Program-made: the position numbers and the translations under genes | The notes under the pieces: generated by a model | The model's database searches: none | What the model was told of the DNA's origin: nothing | The model's input: only the letters and a program-made list of their open reading frames with translations | Shown here: one piece after another, positions 8,618 to 17,367 of the stretch | How the letters are laid out: each line of letters begins with the position of its first letter | How positions within the stretch are numbered: position 1 is the first letter of the stretch | DNA from: Allosalinactinospora lopnorensis | Lineage (GTDB): Bacteria > Actinomycetota > Actinomycetes > Streptosporangiales > Streptosporangiaceae | Direction: 5' to 3' | Assembly: GCF_000981225.1 (NCBI RefSeq) | Contig: NZ_LAJC01000015.1 | Coordinates: 1-64,000, forward strand | Length of the DNA stretch: 64,000 nucleotides

Positions 8618-11600
8618 TTATCTCTCCTCGGACGGCTGCTCATTGGTCTGGTTACGCCCCTCGCGGAGTCCCTGCTGGAATCCGGTGAAGCGGTTGCGCA
8701 CCCGGTCGGCCGACCGTACCGGGATCTGCTTCACGTTCTCCGGCTGAGGGGCCGTGCCAGGAACCAGATTTGCCTTAGGAACGCGTTTTGGCAAGCCAGA
8801 ACTCGTCAATCCCCCGGCGATCGGTTCAACGGCCGTCTGCGCGGCCTTCCAACCGCGGTCGGCCTCCGATCGCCATTCGTCTTCGGGACGCGGCGACTGT
8901 CCGGCCACGGCGGGCTCCGGCTGCGCCTCGATTCCCGGAGAACCTTCCTGGTCACCGTTGTCCTGCGCAGTGGAGCCATCGGGATGCCGCGCGCCGTCGT
9001 CACCGCGCGCGCCGCCGTTGAGATGTGGGAGGGGACCGCTCTCCGGGTCGGCGGAACCGGGGCCGCCCGTTCGACGCTTGAACCAATTGGATTCGATCGC
9101 GTCGAAGATCGGGAGCGTCTCCGCTCCGCCCTCCGGACTGGGCGGAACCACAGTGTTCTGGCCGGCACCGGCCCCGGCCCCGTAGCGCTTGGACAGGTAA
9201 GCAGCGGAGCCGTAACCTTCGCGGCGCTCCGTCCCGTAGCCGCGGGCGCCGGACTGCCCCGTGGAACTCCGGTCCTTCGTCCCCTGGCCGTTGCCGGATT
9301 CCGACACCAGCGATTCGCTGCGCCATGCCGTCTCCGGTCTCTCGCCAGGGGACGGAGTGACGTCGGTGCGCCACAGCGACGACTCCACAGTCGACTCATT
9401 GCGCCAGGAGGATGTGCCCGAAGTGGCGCCGCCGTGCCGCGGATAGGAGTCGGAAGCCGCTCCTGCGGGTCTCTCCTCCGCGTGCGCCGCGTTCGCGCCC
9501 GGGTGCTCCTGCGCTTCAGAGGGCGAAGCGGAGGAGGGGTTCGCGGAGGTGTTCCACCCGGTTCCCGCCCACAGGTCCTGCCCGCTCGGCGGATGCTCCT
9601 CCACCTTGTTGTCGTCGCGGTCGTCGCGCTCCCCGCTCTTGTTGTTCCCCCCGGGGGTTCGTTTCGGCAGGCTGGGGCCGTCGGCTCGCCAGTCGGGAGG
9701 CACCTGGGAGGGTTCGGCCGGGGCCGGGTTCGCGGCGAACGCCGCCGTGGCCTCAGCGAAGGTGTCGGGCACGGACGAAGCGCCGTCAAGGTCGGACGAT
9801 GCCGACTCCACCGGTGTGATCAGCAGGTCCGGCGGGAAGACCGCGCACGCGATGATCCCACCGTTGTGCGCGTTCCTCAGCCGCACCCGGATACCGTGAC
9901 GCGCCGCAAGGCGGCTGACCACGAACAGTCCCATACGGCGCGATACCGCGACGTCGATGACCGGCGGTTCGGCGAGCCGTTCGTTGATCGCCTCGAGCTC
10001 GTCAGGGGCCATGCCGATACCGCTGTCGGTGACCTCCACCTGCACGCCGCCGTCGGCCAGCATCTCGGCGGTGACCCCCACCTGGGTGTCGTGGGAGGAG
10101 AACGACGTGGCGTTCTCCACCAGCTCGGCCACGAGGTGGATGACGTCGTTGACCGGACGACCGAGGACGGAGATGTGCGAGGGGGCCCGGACGTTTATCC
10201 GCTCGTACTGCTCGACCTCGGAGATCGCGCCGCGCAGTACGTCGACCAGCGGCACCGGCTGCGCCCACTTGCGGGTGTTGTCCTGTCCGGAGAGAACCAG
10301 CAGGTTCTCGTTGTTCCGGCGCATACGGGTCGCGAGGTGGTCCAGCCGGAACAGGTCGGAGAGCCGGTCGGAGTCCTGCTCGGTCTGCTCCAGGCCGTCG
10401 ATCAACCGAAGCTGGCGTTCCACCAGTGTCTGGCTCCGGCGTGAGAGGTTCACGAACATCGCGTTGACGTTGCTGCGCAGCGCGGCCTCGTCCGAGGCCA
10501 GCTGCAGCGCGACCCGGTGCACCTCGTCGAAGGAGCGGGCCACTTCACCGATCTCGTCGCGCGCTGTCACGCCGATCGGGGCGACGTCGACGTTCTCGGG
10601 TGCGGTGCTCATCTCCTGCACCCGGGAGATCGAGTCCGGCAGGTCCTGCTTGGCGATCCGCAGCGCACCGGCGCGCAGCGCGCGCAGCGGCCGCACGAGT
10701 GAACGCACCACCACCGAGGTGATGATGAAGACCGCGAGGATCACGGCGAGGATCAGGAGGGAGTCCAGGAGAGCCCGGTTCATGGCGCTGGACTTCAGGT
10801 CGGTGGCCTGGCCCCGGACCATGTTCGCCATCGAGCCCTCGACCTCTTGCATTCGTTCGAGGGCAGCGTCGGCGTTCTTCTGGTACTCCTCCGCGGTGTC
10901 GCCCTGGGTGATCCCGGTCAGCGACTGGCCGTCCTCGGCCCGCATCATGACCCGCAGCCGCATGGTGGACATCTGGCTGACTTCGAGACCGGTGAACGAC
11001 TCGTCGTAGGTCTGGCGCTGTTCGACCGTCGCATACGTGGTGAAGTTCTGCACCTCGTTGTCGTAGCGGGCCCGGCTGCTGTCGATGGCCTCCTTGACAC
11101 CGCCCGACATCGTGCCGCGCATGAGCGAGTGCAGCATCAGCGAGCTCTCGTAGGAGAGCTGCTCGCGCGACTTGCTCAGCGCGCTCAGCGCCCGAACGCT
11201 CTCGCGCAGTCCGGTGTCCTCGGTGGCCTCGGCGATGGTCTCGTTGAAGCCGGTGAGGGAGTTGATCAGCTGGCGGTATTTGGTGACGGCCGGCAGGACC
11301 GTGATGCGGGTGTCGGTGACCTCCTCCCGGATGCCGTCGAGGTGCTCCAGGTCGCTCAGCATGCCGTTGAGGCGATTGGCCGTCAGCTCGGTCCCCGGTT
11401 CACCCAGCTCGTTGACGCCGTTCACCACTTTCTGGCGTGCCTGCTGCGTCGCCTTGTACTGCTCCTGCAGCTCCGTCAGACGGTCGCCGTCGCGCTGGTC
11501 GGGAGCGGGGTCGTCGGCGATGTAGGCCGCGCTGAGCATCCGCTCCTTGCCGAGTTCGTTGGCCAGAACGACCACCGACCGCCCGAGTGATCCCATGCTC

Positions 11601-11836
11601 TCGATGTGATCGTGCGTGACCGTAGTCCCGACACTCTCGGCGATCCGAAGTCCACCCAGCGCCACCGCCACAACGGTGGGGATGACAATCAGCGCCACGA
11701 GCCGGGAACGCACGCGCCAGTTGCGCGGCGCCCACCAGCGGGCAGAACGCTTTGGCCGGGAGCCGCCGCCAGCGTGTTCCGCTGACTGCCCCTCCCGTGG
11801 AGCGTCAGCTCCCTCTCCTGTCGCTCGTGTCGACAC
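8618..11836 (-). CDS. cvnA: Conservon sensor histidine kinase with nitrate/nitrite-type sensor domain
   Basis: Large membrane kinase-like protein heading the conservon. Order: short Arg-rich cytosolic N-terminus; TM1 (LVALIVIPTVVAVALGG); long extracytoplasmic helical sensor region of the NIT type (GKERMLSAAYIADD, then LSYESSLMLHSLMRG); TM2 (LLDSLLILAVILAVFIITSVVV); HAMP-like linker; a dimerisation-like region (MFVNLSRRSQTLVERQL); HATPase domain with N box VAELVENATSFS and G1 box VTDSGIGMA; then about 350 residues of Ser/Gly/Pro-rich tail. A classic H-box is not obvious, as usual for this group. GTG 11836 has GAGGG 5 bases upstream; an alternative start at 11926 adds an Arg-rich stretch. The ligand is unknown. 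No P450 gene (cvnE) follows. Confidence 0.9.
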   Translation of the reverse strand: MSTRATGEGADAPREGQSAEHAGGGSRPKRSARWWAPRNWRVRSRLVALIVIPTVVAVALGGLRIAESVGTTVTHDHIESMGSLGRSVVVLANELGKERMLSAAYIADDPAPDQRDGDRLTELQEQYKATQQARQKVVNGVNELGEPGTELTANRLNGMLSDLEHLDGIREEVTDTRITVLPAVTKYRQLINSLTGFNETIAEATEDTGLRESVRALSALSKSREQLSYESSLMLHSLMRGTMSGGVKEAIDSSRARYDNEVQNFTTYATVEQRQTYDESFTGLEVSQMSTMRLRVMMRAEDGQSLTGITQGDTAEEYQKNADAALERMQEVEGSMANMVRGQATDLKSSAMNRALLDSLLILAVILAVFIITSVVVRSLVRPLRALRAGALRIAKQDLPDSISRVQEMSTAPENVDVAPIGVTARDEIGEVARSFDEVHRVALQLASDEAALRSNVNAMFVNLSRRSQTLVERQLRLIDGLEQTEQDSDRLSDLFRLDHLATRMRRNNENLLVLSGQDNTRKWAQPVPLVDVLRGAISEVEQYERINVRAPSHISVLGRPVNDVIHLVAELVENATSFSSHDTQVGVTAEMLADGGVQVEVTDSGIGMAPDELEAINERLAEPPVIDVAVSRRMGLFVVSRLAARHGIRVRLRNAHNGGIIACAVFPPDLLITPVESASSDLDGASSVPDTFAEATAAFAANPAPAEPSQVPPDWRADGPSLPKRTPGGNNKSGERDDRDDNKVEEHPPSGQDLWAGTGWNTSANPSSASPSEAQEHPGANAAHAEERPAGAASDSYPRHGGATSGTSSWRNESTVESSLWRTDVTPSPGERPETAWRSESLVSESGNGQGTKDRSSTGQSGARGYGTERREGYGSAAYLSKRYGAGAGAGQNTVVPPSPEGGAETLPIFDAIESNWFKRRTGGPGSADPESGPLPHLNGGARGDDGARHPDGSTAQDNGDQEGSPGIEAQPEPAVAGQSPRPEDEWRSEADRGWKAAQTAVEPIAGGLTSSGLPKRVPKANLVPGTAPQPENVKQIPVRSADRVRNRFTGFQQGLREGRNQTNEQPSEER

Positions 11837-12035
11837 GGACCCTCGCAACCTTTCGTGTCGCCGCCTCGGACGGACGCAGACCCCACGGAGGAACCCGACC
11901 GGCTGCCCGGAAACAACCCCGGACATATGCGCAGACAGGGCCAGCGGCCCGGCCGAGCCCGGCGTTCAGGAGATCCGTCCGCATTGAAGAGGGGCTTTCC
12001 GCGTCGGGAGTCGCCTCATGTGGGGTGCGAGGCGT

Positions 12036-12062
12036 AGTGCATCATCAATCCGAAATGATGCA
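12036..12062. promoter_or_regulatory. 9-bp inverted repeat upstream of cvnA
   Basis: GTGCATCAT, a 9-base spacer, then ATGATGCAC: a perfect 9-bp inverted repeat in an AT-richer patch about 200 bp upstream of the cvnA start. Likely an operator or control element of the conservon promoter; the binding protein is unknown. It could also form an RNA hairpin. Confidence 0.5.
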
Positions 12063-12383
12063 CGTGAAGTGCAAAGCGTACCAATCCGTCAAGAGATTAC
12101 GGATCCGGCGAATATCACCGCTACGGAGGACCATCTCATGACTGTTACCCGACTATCTAGTGGGGACGTGGAGACGGGCTGACACCGCTCCAGCATGTCG
12201 AGCCCGCAATGGTAGGCACTCATATCAGTTTCATAACTTTTCGGGCAACCTCTGAAGAAGCGTCCGCTTTCCTGGGTATCCCCTTGTTCCGGTGTGCCTG
12301 GCGGTGCGCATCCCCGGAGCAGGCCCGGCAGCGGTTCGCGCGGCGCCCGGTACCGGGGTCCACGCACCGAACGGGCGGATGGG
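12063..12383. other. Gene-free stretch between conservon and FAA-like gene
   Basis: No supported gene. It is AT-richer than the surroundings, as expected of promoter DNA. A 14-codon open frame on the plus strand at 12138-12182 has a GGAGGA site before its ATG, but its peptide (MTVTRLSSGDVETG) resembles nothing I know, so it is not called a gene. Confidence 0.4.
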
Positions 12384-13061
12384 TCAGGCGCCCGCCCCCA
12401 CTCGAATCTCGAACTCGCCCAGCGGACCGCCGTCGACGAAAAGCTCCTCGCCCGGTTCCAGCGGCCGGGTACCGGTGGACAAACGGGCCACGACGTCGCC
12501 CTGGAGCCCTTGGGTCCACGAGAGGTCGCCTTCGACGGTCACACTGGCCAGGTCGGTGTCCTCCGCGGTGGCGGTCACGCTCAGGGGCGAGCCGTCGAAC
12601 TCCTCATGGGTCACGATCGCCGGCCCCAAGCTGAACCCCGCAGTAGCCCCTTCGGGCGTTCGCCAGAGGCAGGCCGGGGCGTAGCCGGCGTGCAGGCCGC
12701 CTCCGCCGAAGATCGCGACCAGGCCGACCGAAGCCGAAAGGCCTCTGGCGCCGGCCGGCAGCGCCGCGCCGTCGTCGGTCCCCCGCACCATGGACGGGTC
12801 GATAGTCATCCGCTCGCCGCCCACGAGCGCCGGGACCGGTGCCGTGGGACGCAGCGGGGCGCACAGACGCGCCTCGAACTCCACGATGATCTCGACAGGG
12901 GCGGCCAGCGCCCGCTGGAACGCATCGGCCAGGGCGTTCCGGCTGTCGCCGAGCAGATCCGGAACGCTCTGCTCCCCCGGATACCCGAAGACGCATCCGT
13001 CGTCCACGACTCCCGGACGCGCGTCACCTCCGCTGGGCGACAGATAGGTGACCCAACGCAT
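12384..13061 (-). CDS. Fumarylacetoacetate hydrolase-like protein, degenerate
   Basis: Shows the overall layout of the FAA-hydrolase fold: N-terminal MRWVTYLSPSGGDARPGVVDD, a segment SLGPAIVTHEEFDGSPL matching the family's GP-x-xVT-xxE turn, and a C-terminal LEPGEELFVDGGPLGEFEIRVG like the usual GD-x-V-x-xE-x-xG-x-G-xLxN ending. I do not see the ExE/D metal-binding cluster or the HxxE near the expected positions, so the protein may not be catalytic. ATG 13061 has GAGAGGGGGG 3-4 bases upstream. Length of 225 aa is somewhat short. Substrate unknown. Confidence 0.6.
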   Translation of the reverse strand: MRWVTYLSPSGGDARPGVVDDGCVFGYPGEQSVPDLLGDSRNALADAFQRALAAPVEIIVEFEARLCAPLRPTAPVPALVGGERMTIDPSMVRGTDDGAALPAGARGLSASVGLVAIFGGGGLHAGYAPACLWRTPEGATAGFSLGPAIVTHEEFDGSPLSVTATAEDTDLASVTVEGDLSWTQGLQGDVVARLSTGTRPLEPGEELFVDGGPLGEFEIRVGAGA

Positions 13062-13301
13062 GCACCCCCCTCTCCGGCATCGGTCTCGCGGACCGCGCGG
13101 CCCCGAGCGCGTATCCGCACCGGTGGCAACATATTCCCATCTGCGCTCACCTGCGGGCGGAGCCCGCCCGACGGCGGGGGAGCGTTCCGGAAGGGAACGT
13201 ACCTGCGTACTGCGCCGGTTCCGGAGGGGTGCCGCCTCCACGACCGCACCGGGCGCCCGGAACCGTCGGTCCCGCAGCGGCGCCGGGTCCAACGCGCCGG
13301 C

Positions 13302-13538
13302 CTAACCGCCGGCCGCGCCGTTCCCGGAGGCCCGCATCAGGGGATTGTGCTCCTTGCCGGTGCCGGCGCACATGCGGCAGGGTTCGTCGACCCGGACCCA
13401 GTGGATCACCCCGCTGCTGTCCCTGCGCGGCTTCTCCGGGCGCCACCAGCCAGACCCCGAGCAGAATCGGCAGCAGAGGTCGTCGCGTTCACACCATTCG
13501 CAGTCGGTAAGGGCGCACCGTTCGCGCGTCGATGTCAT
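13302..13538 (-). CDS. Small DnaJ-type zinc-knuckle protein (downstream copy)
   Basis: About 78 aa, Cys-rich: CEWC, CCRFCSGSGWWRP and CRMCAGTGKEH, i.e. CxxCxGxG-type knuckles like those in the DnaJ cysteine-rich domain, with no J domain. The start ATG (13538) overlaps the stop of the upstream small gene as ATGA, so the two are translationally coupled. A GTG at 13544 is an alternative start. Function unknown; zinc binding is inferred from the Cys spacing. Confidence 0.6.
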   Translation of the reverse strand: MTSTRERCALTDCEWCERDDLCCRFCSGSGWWRPEKPRRDSSGVIHWVRVDEPCRMCAGTGKEHNPLMRASGNGAAGG

Positions 13539-13690
13539 GCGCACACCCCTGTCCCTCTGCAGGTATCACAGTCCTCCACACTGTCGACGAAGATGACCGT
13601 GCCATCAGCTCCCCGTTTAGGGCGCTGGTAGGTCAGCTTTCCCGTCCCATGGCAGCGACCGCACGGCGGCGGCTCCGAATTACGCGGCAT
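13535..13690 (-). CDS. Small DnaJ-type zinc-knuckle protein (upstream copy)
   Basis: About 51 aa: MPRNSEPPPCGRCHGTGKL at the N-terminus and DCDTCRGTGVCA at the end, two CxxCxGTG knuckles separated by about 30 residues. ATG 13690 follows GGGAGGGG by 3 bases. A longer reading frame starts at 13825 but lacks a better ribosome site. It overlaps the next small gene by 4 bases (ATGA). No J domain or chaperone gene is nearby. The function is not known to me. Confidence 0.6.
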   Translation of the reverse strand: MPRNSEPPPCGRCHGTGKLTYQRPKRGADGTVIFVDSVEDCDTCRGTGVCA

Positions 13691-14070
13691 CGACCCCTCC
13701 CGCCCCACCGCGAAAGCGTGCACAGCCTCGCACAGCCGGTGATCAGCCGTCCAGAGGAATGTCGCACCGAATTGACCTCTTCGTTTCCCTCTCGCAATCC
13801 GGCGCGGTCGCGCCCCGTCCGCCATTCGCCGATTGCGGCCGGGAACCAGAACAGCGTCCGAAAGCCGTCCAGGAGGCGGTCCCGGCCCCTACCGGCACGG
13901 CCACACGCCCCCCGGAAACACGTAACATTCGTCACAACCGGGCCGTACTCACCCCGGGCACACGGGGCGCACACCCCCTCTCACCGAAACCACGCCCACC
14001 ACGCGTATTACGAACCTATAAACTCTGTCGGCAGCGTAACCGCCGGCACCCTTTCGCCAGACGGAGCGCA

Positions 14071-14215
14071 CCCCTTTTAAGGTTCTCGAAGGGGCGTACG
14101 CCCCTTGTAAGGAGACACCCCCTCCCCCCAGCGGCAGACGCGCCAGGACGGCGTGCGGTCCGTCCTGGACGGGGAACCGACCGATGTTGCGCGGGTCCGC
14201 CCCCCATGGACCCGC
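14071..14215 (+). promoter_or_regulatory. Repeats and hairpins in the leader of the VldE-like gene
   Basis: A possible -10 TATAAA lies at 14017-14022. Downstream come direct repeats CCCCTTTTAAGG (14071-14082) and CCCCTTGTAAGG (14101-14112), an 18-bp perfect palindrome AAGGGGCGTACGCCCCTT (14089-14106), then two hairpins: CCAGGACGG/CCGTCCTGG (14143-14168) and GCGGGTCC/GGACCCGC (14191-14215). The last hairpin ends about 6 bases before the GAGGAG ribosome site of the gene starting at 14235. This looks like a control region; I cannot match it to a known riboswitch class. The rest of the 13691-14234 gap holds no supported gene. Confidence 0.5.
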
Positions 14216-14234
14216 AAGCCGAGGAGCGACTTAC

Positions 14235-15275
14235 GTGGAGCCCTACCGACGAACCGGAGCGGACGACTTCGCCGACTTCTGGGCGCCAGACCCCGACTGC
14301 CCGCGTTGGAGGGACCGCCTCAGAGAGTTCGTCCGGTCCCGGCCGGGCACCGAGCGCGGCCGGATCGTCGTGGTCGCCGCCGCCCTTGTGGCGTCCCTGA
14401 CCGCCCCCCTCCCCGCAGCCTCCGCCGGAGCCCCGCCGCCGAAGGAGTCCGAGGAGAGCCTGGAGTCCCTTACCGAACGCTCCGAGTCGCTCAGCGAGGA
14501 GTACAACGGCGAGTTGCGCGATATGGAGGCCGTCCTGGGCGACGCCAAGAGGGCCGAGGAACGGGCCGAGCAGACCCAGAAAGAGGTCGAAGCGTCGTCG
14601 GAGCAGGTTCGGCAGCTCGCCATCGCCAGCTACACCAACGGCGGCGTCGATCCCGCTTTCTCGCTGTTCGTGGACGAGGAGCCGCAGGAGCTCATCGACC
14701 GCGCCTCCCTGGTCCAGCACCTGTCCAGCGCGCACCAGGACAAGATCGACATCCTCGAGGAGGCTATCGAGCGTGACGAGAAGGCGCAGGACAACTCCAA
14801 GGAGAAGGCCGCCAAGGTGGAGGAGGACCTCGACGAGCTCGAGGGCCAGCGCGAAGAGGTCCAGGAGCTGATCGCCGATTACCCCGAACAGGAGATAGGC
14901 GGTTCGGACAACCTCACTCCGCGCACCCGGCAGATGAGGGACGTCATCACCGAGGAGTTCGGGGAGAACAAGAAACACGGCGGCGTGGGCTGCTTCCGGG
15001 AGGAGGGCGGCATCGTCGTCGGGGAGCACCCCAAGGGCCGTGCGTGCGACTTCATGGTCGCCAAGTACCGGATGCCCACGAAGGAGCAGAACGAGCGCGG
15101 CCAGGCCATCGCCGATTGGGCGCAGGACAACGCCGAACGGCTCGGCATCATGTACATCATCTGGCGCCAGCAGATCTGGGACATCCGCCGCGGCGACGAT
15201 GGTTGGCGCGACATGGATGACCGCGGCAGCATCACCGAGAACCACTTCGACCACGTGCACATCTCGATGTTCTGA
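14235..15275 (+). CDS. Secreted coiled-coil protein with VldE (ARB_07466-like) C-terminal domain
   Basis: Exported protein probably acting at the cell wall. Order: cytosolic N-terminus (about 50 aa), hydrophobic segment GRIVVVAAALVASLTAPLP then AASA, a long coiled coil (about residues 75-235, rich in Glu/Lys/Gln) like RipA/NlpC partners, and a C-terminal domain with VGCFREEGG, GRACDFMVAKYRMP, LGIMYIIWRQQIWD and ENHFDHVHISMF. This C-terminus matches the VldE/ARB_07466-like domain, of unknown activity, often found on actinobacterial wall hydrolases. GTG 14235 follows GAGGAG by 9 bases. It ends 54 bp before a convergent small membrane-protein gene. No frameshift. Confidence 0.82.
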   Translation: MEPYRRTGADDFADFWAPDPDCPRWRDRLREFVRSRPGTERGRIVVVAAALVASLTAPLPAASAGAPPPKESEESLESLTERSESLSEEYNGELRDMEAVLGDAKRAEERAEQTQKEVEASSEQVRQLAIASYTNGGVDPAFSLFVDEEPQELIDRASLVQHLSSAHQDKIDILEEAIERDEKAQDNSKEKAAKVEEDLDELEGQREEVQELIADYPEQEIGGSDNLTPRTRQMRDVITEEFGENKKHGGVGCFREEGGIVVGEHPKGRACDFMVAKYRMPTKEQNERGQAIADWAQDNAERLGIMYIIWRQQIWDIRRGDDGWRDMDDRGSITENHFDHVHISMF

Positions 15276-15328
15276 AGAAGCGCGCCCGGGACCGGCGGCA
15301 GCCGCGGCCCCTCCCCGCTACTGCGCGC

Positions 15329-15490
15329 CTACCCGCCGGTGAAGAGCGGGCCGTACACCAGCGCCATGCACCCGCCGATAACGCTCAGCATCACGCCAAT
15401 GGCGAGGATGAACACGAACCAGGCGAGGAAGCCGTGCTTGGAGCCGCCGGCCGGTCCCTCATCGGGGGAGTTCGGTGTTGAGGACGACAT
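15329..15490 (-). CDS. Small single-TM membrane protein
   Basis: 53 aa: Ser/Pro-rich N-terminus then HGFLAWFVFILAIGVMLSVIGGCMALVY, one or two close membrane spans, ending LFTGG. ATG 15490 has GAAGGG upstream; an alternative in-frame ATG at 15520 adds 10 residues. Not recognised as a named family. The hydrophobic segment supports a real gene. Confidence 0.55.
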   Translation of the reverse strand: MSSSTPNSPDEGPAGGSKHGFLAWFVFILAIGVMLSVIGGCMALVYGPLFTGG

Positions 15491-16104
15491 CGCGAGCCCT
15501 TCGTGCCACGGATCCGTCATAGCGGCTCCAACGGTAACCGCTCGCCGGCTCCCCCACTCCCTCCGACAGGCCGCGGCGCTCCCCGCCTTCGCCGGTCCCG
15601 CCGCCCCCCGATTTCGATCCCGCAACGATCCATTCCCGGCCGCGATCCCGGACCCTGAGCCGGGATCCCGGATGACCGGCCACGATTCCGGACTCCCCTT
15701 GCATGGACAACCACCCGGGGTAACCGTTCCGACGAGCTTCCACCACGAATCGGCGGCGTTCCGCTGGGGTGAGCGCGATCGCGATCGACTCGGGTCCACC
15801 TCCGGAAGTTAAGATGCCGGTGTCTGGCCCTTGCCATCGGCCCGGTCGTCTGGGGCACCGGTTCCTTCGGGAGCAACAGCGACCTGGTCAATGCCGGGGG
15901 ACGCAGCGGAGCCCTCATCTCCGCCCACGGTCATACCGCGGTCGCAGCCGGAACAGTCCCGGCTTCGGTGCGTATGCCCACCCTGCGCCTCGTGAATCGA
16001 CGGCAGTCCGATACGCAGGCGCAAAGCATCCAGGTAGTGGAACCAAGAACGCGCCCACGCGCGTCTCACGGACCGTTCACAACGCAGCCGGCGCGAGGGG
16101 AGTC
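15491..16104. other. Gene-free stretch with a small hairpin
   Basis: About 610 bp without a supported gene. A perfect 8-bp inverted repeat GATCCCGG / CCGGGATC lies at 15645-15668. Promoters for the divergent genes on each side are expected here, but I see no convincing -35/-10 pair. Confidence 0.4.
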
Positions 16105-17184
16105 ATGAGCGACAACGGACCCTATATACAGCCACCGCAATTCCCGCAGGATGGCGAGGGAAACTCCGGAGGGCAGCAGCCGCCTTACGGCGGCCCCTAC
16201 GGGCAGCCCGGCCATGCCCAAGGAAGCCCGGATGCCGGCCAGTACGCGAGCGGTCCCCATCAGGCCCCCTACGGAGCACCTGGTCCGGGCACCGGCGGAC
16301 AGCCCGGTTACGGTCCACAGCCGGGCCCCGGAGGCCCCCAGTTCCAGCACCCCCAGGAGCAGCAGATGTTCCAGGGCGGGGGCCAGCCTCCCTACGGGCC
16401 GGGAATGCCCGGCGGTCCGGTCGGCACTCCGGGCTACCCGCAGCCGCGCAAGAGCAACGCGGGCCTGTGGATCGTCATCGGCGGCGGCGCCGTGATCGTC
16501 GTCCTCGTGATCGCTGTGCTGGCTGTGGTGCTGCGCAACGCCAGCGGCGACGAACCGGCGGCCTCGGGCCCCGAGCCCGAGGGCGGCACCGAGGAGCAGC
16601 AGGGCAAAGAGGAGGAAGAGGGCGGAGGCGAGGAGGAGAACGCCGAGGCGGGCGCCAGCGGCGAACCGCCCTACGAACTCCCCGAGGAGCCCTGCGACGC
16701 CATCAGCGAGGACGCTCAGTCCAGCTACAACCTGGACAACCCGAACAAGAGCCTCACCGACAACCGGTCCTCCTGCTCGTGGAGCGTCGACGGTGAGGGC
16801 GACATCTACGGCACGCTGCGGGTCGAGTACGACGTCCCCTACGCCGGCTCCGACTCGGTCGAGGGCGCGAAGACGGACTTCGAACGGGCCGTCGACCTGG
16901 CCACCGACGAGGAGGACGAGTTCACCGAGCGCAAGGTCGACGAGGAACAGGACGTGGACCTGGGCGACGAAGCCAAGCTGGTCTTCGGAACGGAGAAGAC
17001 CATCTACAACAACTCCGTCGCCACGATGATGATTCGTGCCGAAAACATGAACGTCAAGGTCGTGTACTCGATGACCCCCGGCCTCGGAGCCGACGAGAAC
17101 GCTCCGGCCCCGCTCGAGTTCTCCGACGTGGAGGACCTGATAAATGACCTCGGTGAGCAGGCCGTCAACCACGTGGGCAGCTGA
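16105..17184 (+). CDS. Pro/Gly-rich single-TM protein with extracellular domain
   Basis: 359 aa. Residues 1-115 are a cytosolic Pro/Gly/Gln/Tyr-rich tract (repeated PPYG, PGPG, QPGY), common in actinobacterial membrane proteins. One TM (about 122-147: LWIVIGGGAVIVVLVIAVLAVVL) follows, then an acidic Glu-rich linker and an extracellular domain with EEPCDAISEDAQSSYNL and SSCSWSV, two cysteines likely disulfide-bonded. The outer domain resembles DUF3558-like lipoprotein domains in layout (CDL..., CxW), but that is tentative. ATG 16105 has GCGAGGGG upstream. Function unknown. Confidence 0.7.
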   Translation: MSDNGPYIQPPQFPQDGEGNSGGQQPPYGGPYGQPGHAQGSPDAGQYASGPHQAPYGAPGPGTGGQPGYGPQPGPGGPQFQHPQEQQMFQGGGQPPYGPGMPGGPVGTPGYPQPRKSNAGLWIVIGGGAVIVVLVIAVLAVVLRNASGDEPAASGPEPEGGTEEQQGKEEEEGGGEEENAEAGASGEPPYELPEEPCDAISEDAQSSYNLDNPNKSLTDNRSSCSWSVDGEGDIYGTLRVEYDVPYAGSDSVEGAKTDFERAVDLATDEEDEFTERKVDEEQDVDLGDEAKLVFGTEKTIYNNSVATMMIRAENMNVKVVYSMTPGLGADENAPAPLEFSDVEDLINDLGEQAVNHVGS

Positions 17185-17273
17185 GTCACCGGCTAACCTC
17201 GTTACCCGGCCTGCACTGTCCCACCCCCGTGCGGATGTGGGAGGTCGCGTTCCCGAGGGTCCAGCGCCCTCCG

Positions 17274-17311
17274 CCGGTTCCCCGCGGGCCACCGGGCCCG
17301 CGGGGAACCGG
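17274..17311 (+). terminator. Strong hairpin terminator
   Basis: Perfect 17-bp stem CCGGTTCCCCGCGGGCC / GGCCCGCGGGGAACCGG with a 4-base loop, 90 bases after the stop of the Pro/Gly-rich protein and 57 bases before the kinase start. No U-tract. Confidence 0.75.
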
Positions 17312-17367
17312 TGCGTCGGGCGGGCCGCCAGTGCCCCACTCGACTCACCCGGAAACGGAGAACCCTC

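Noticed and set aside
6828-11836. Possible mobile or defence island because of the GTPase-like and kinase-like genes
   Set aside because: The order kinase, roadblock, DUF742, GTPase is the standard conservon, a normal chromosomal signalling locus of actinomycetes.
12138-12182. 14-codon open frame with a good ribosome site
   Set aside because: Too short, no likeness to anything known, and no coupled gene follows; chance is likely.
13691-14234. c-di-AMP (ydaO) riboswitch before the VldE-like gene
   Set aside because: The conserved ydaO blocks were not recognised; only generic hairpins are present.
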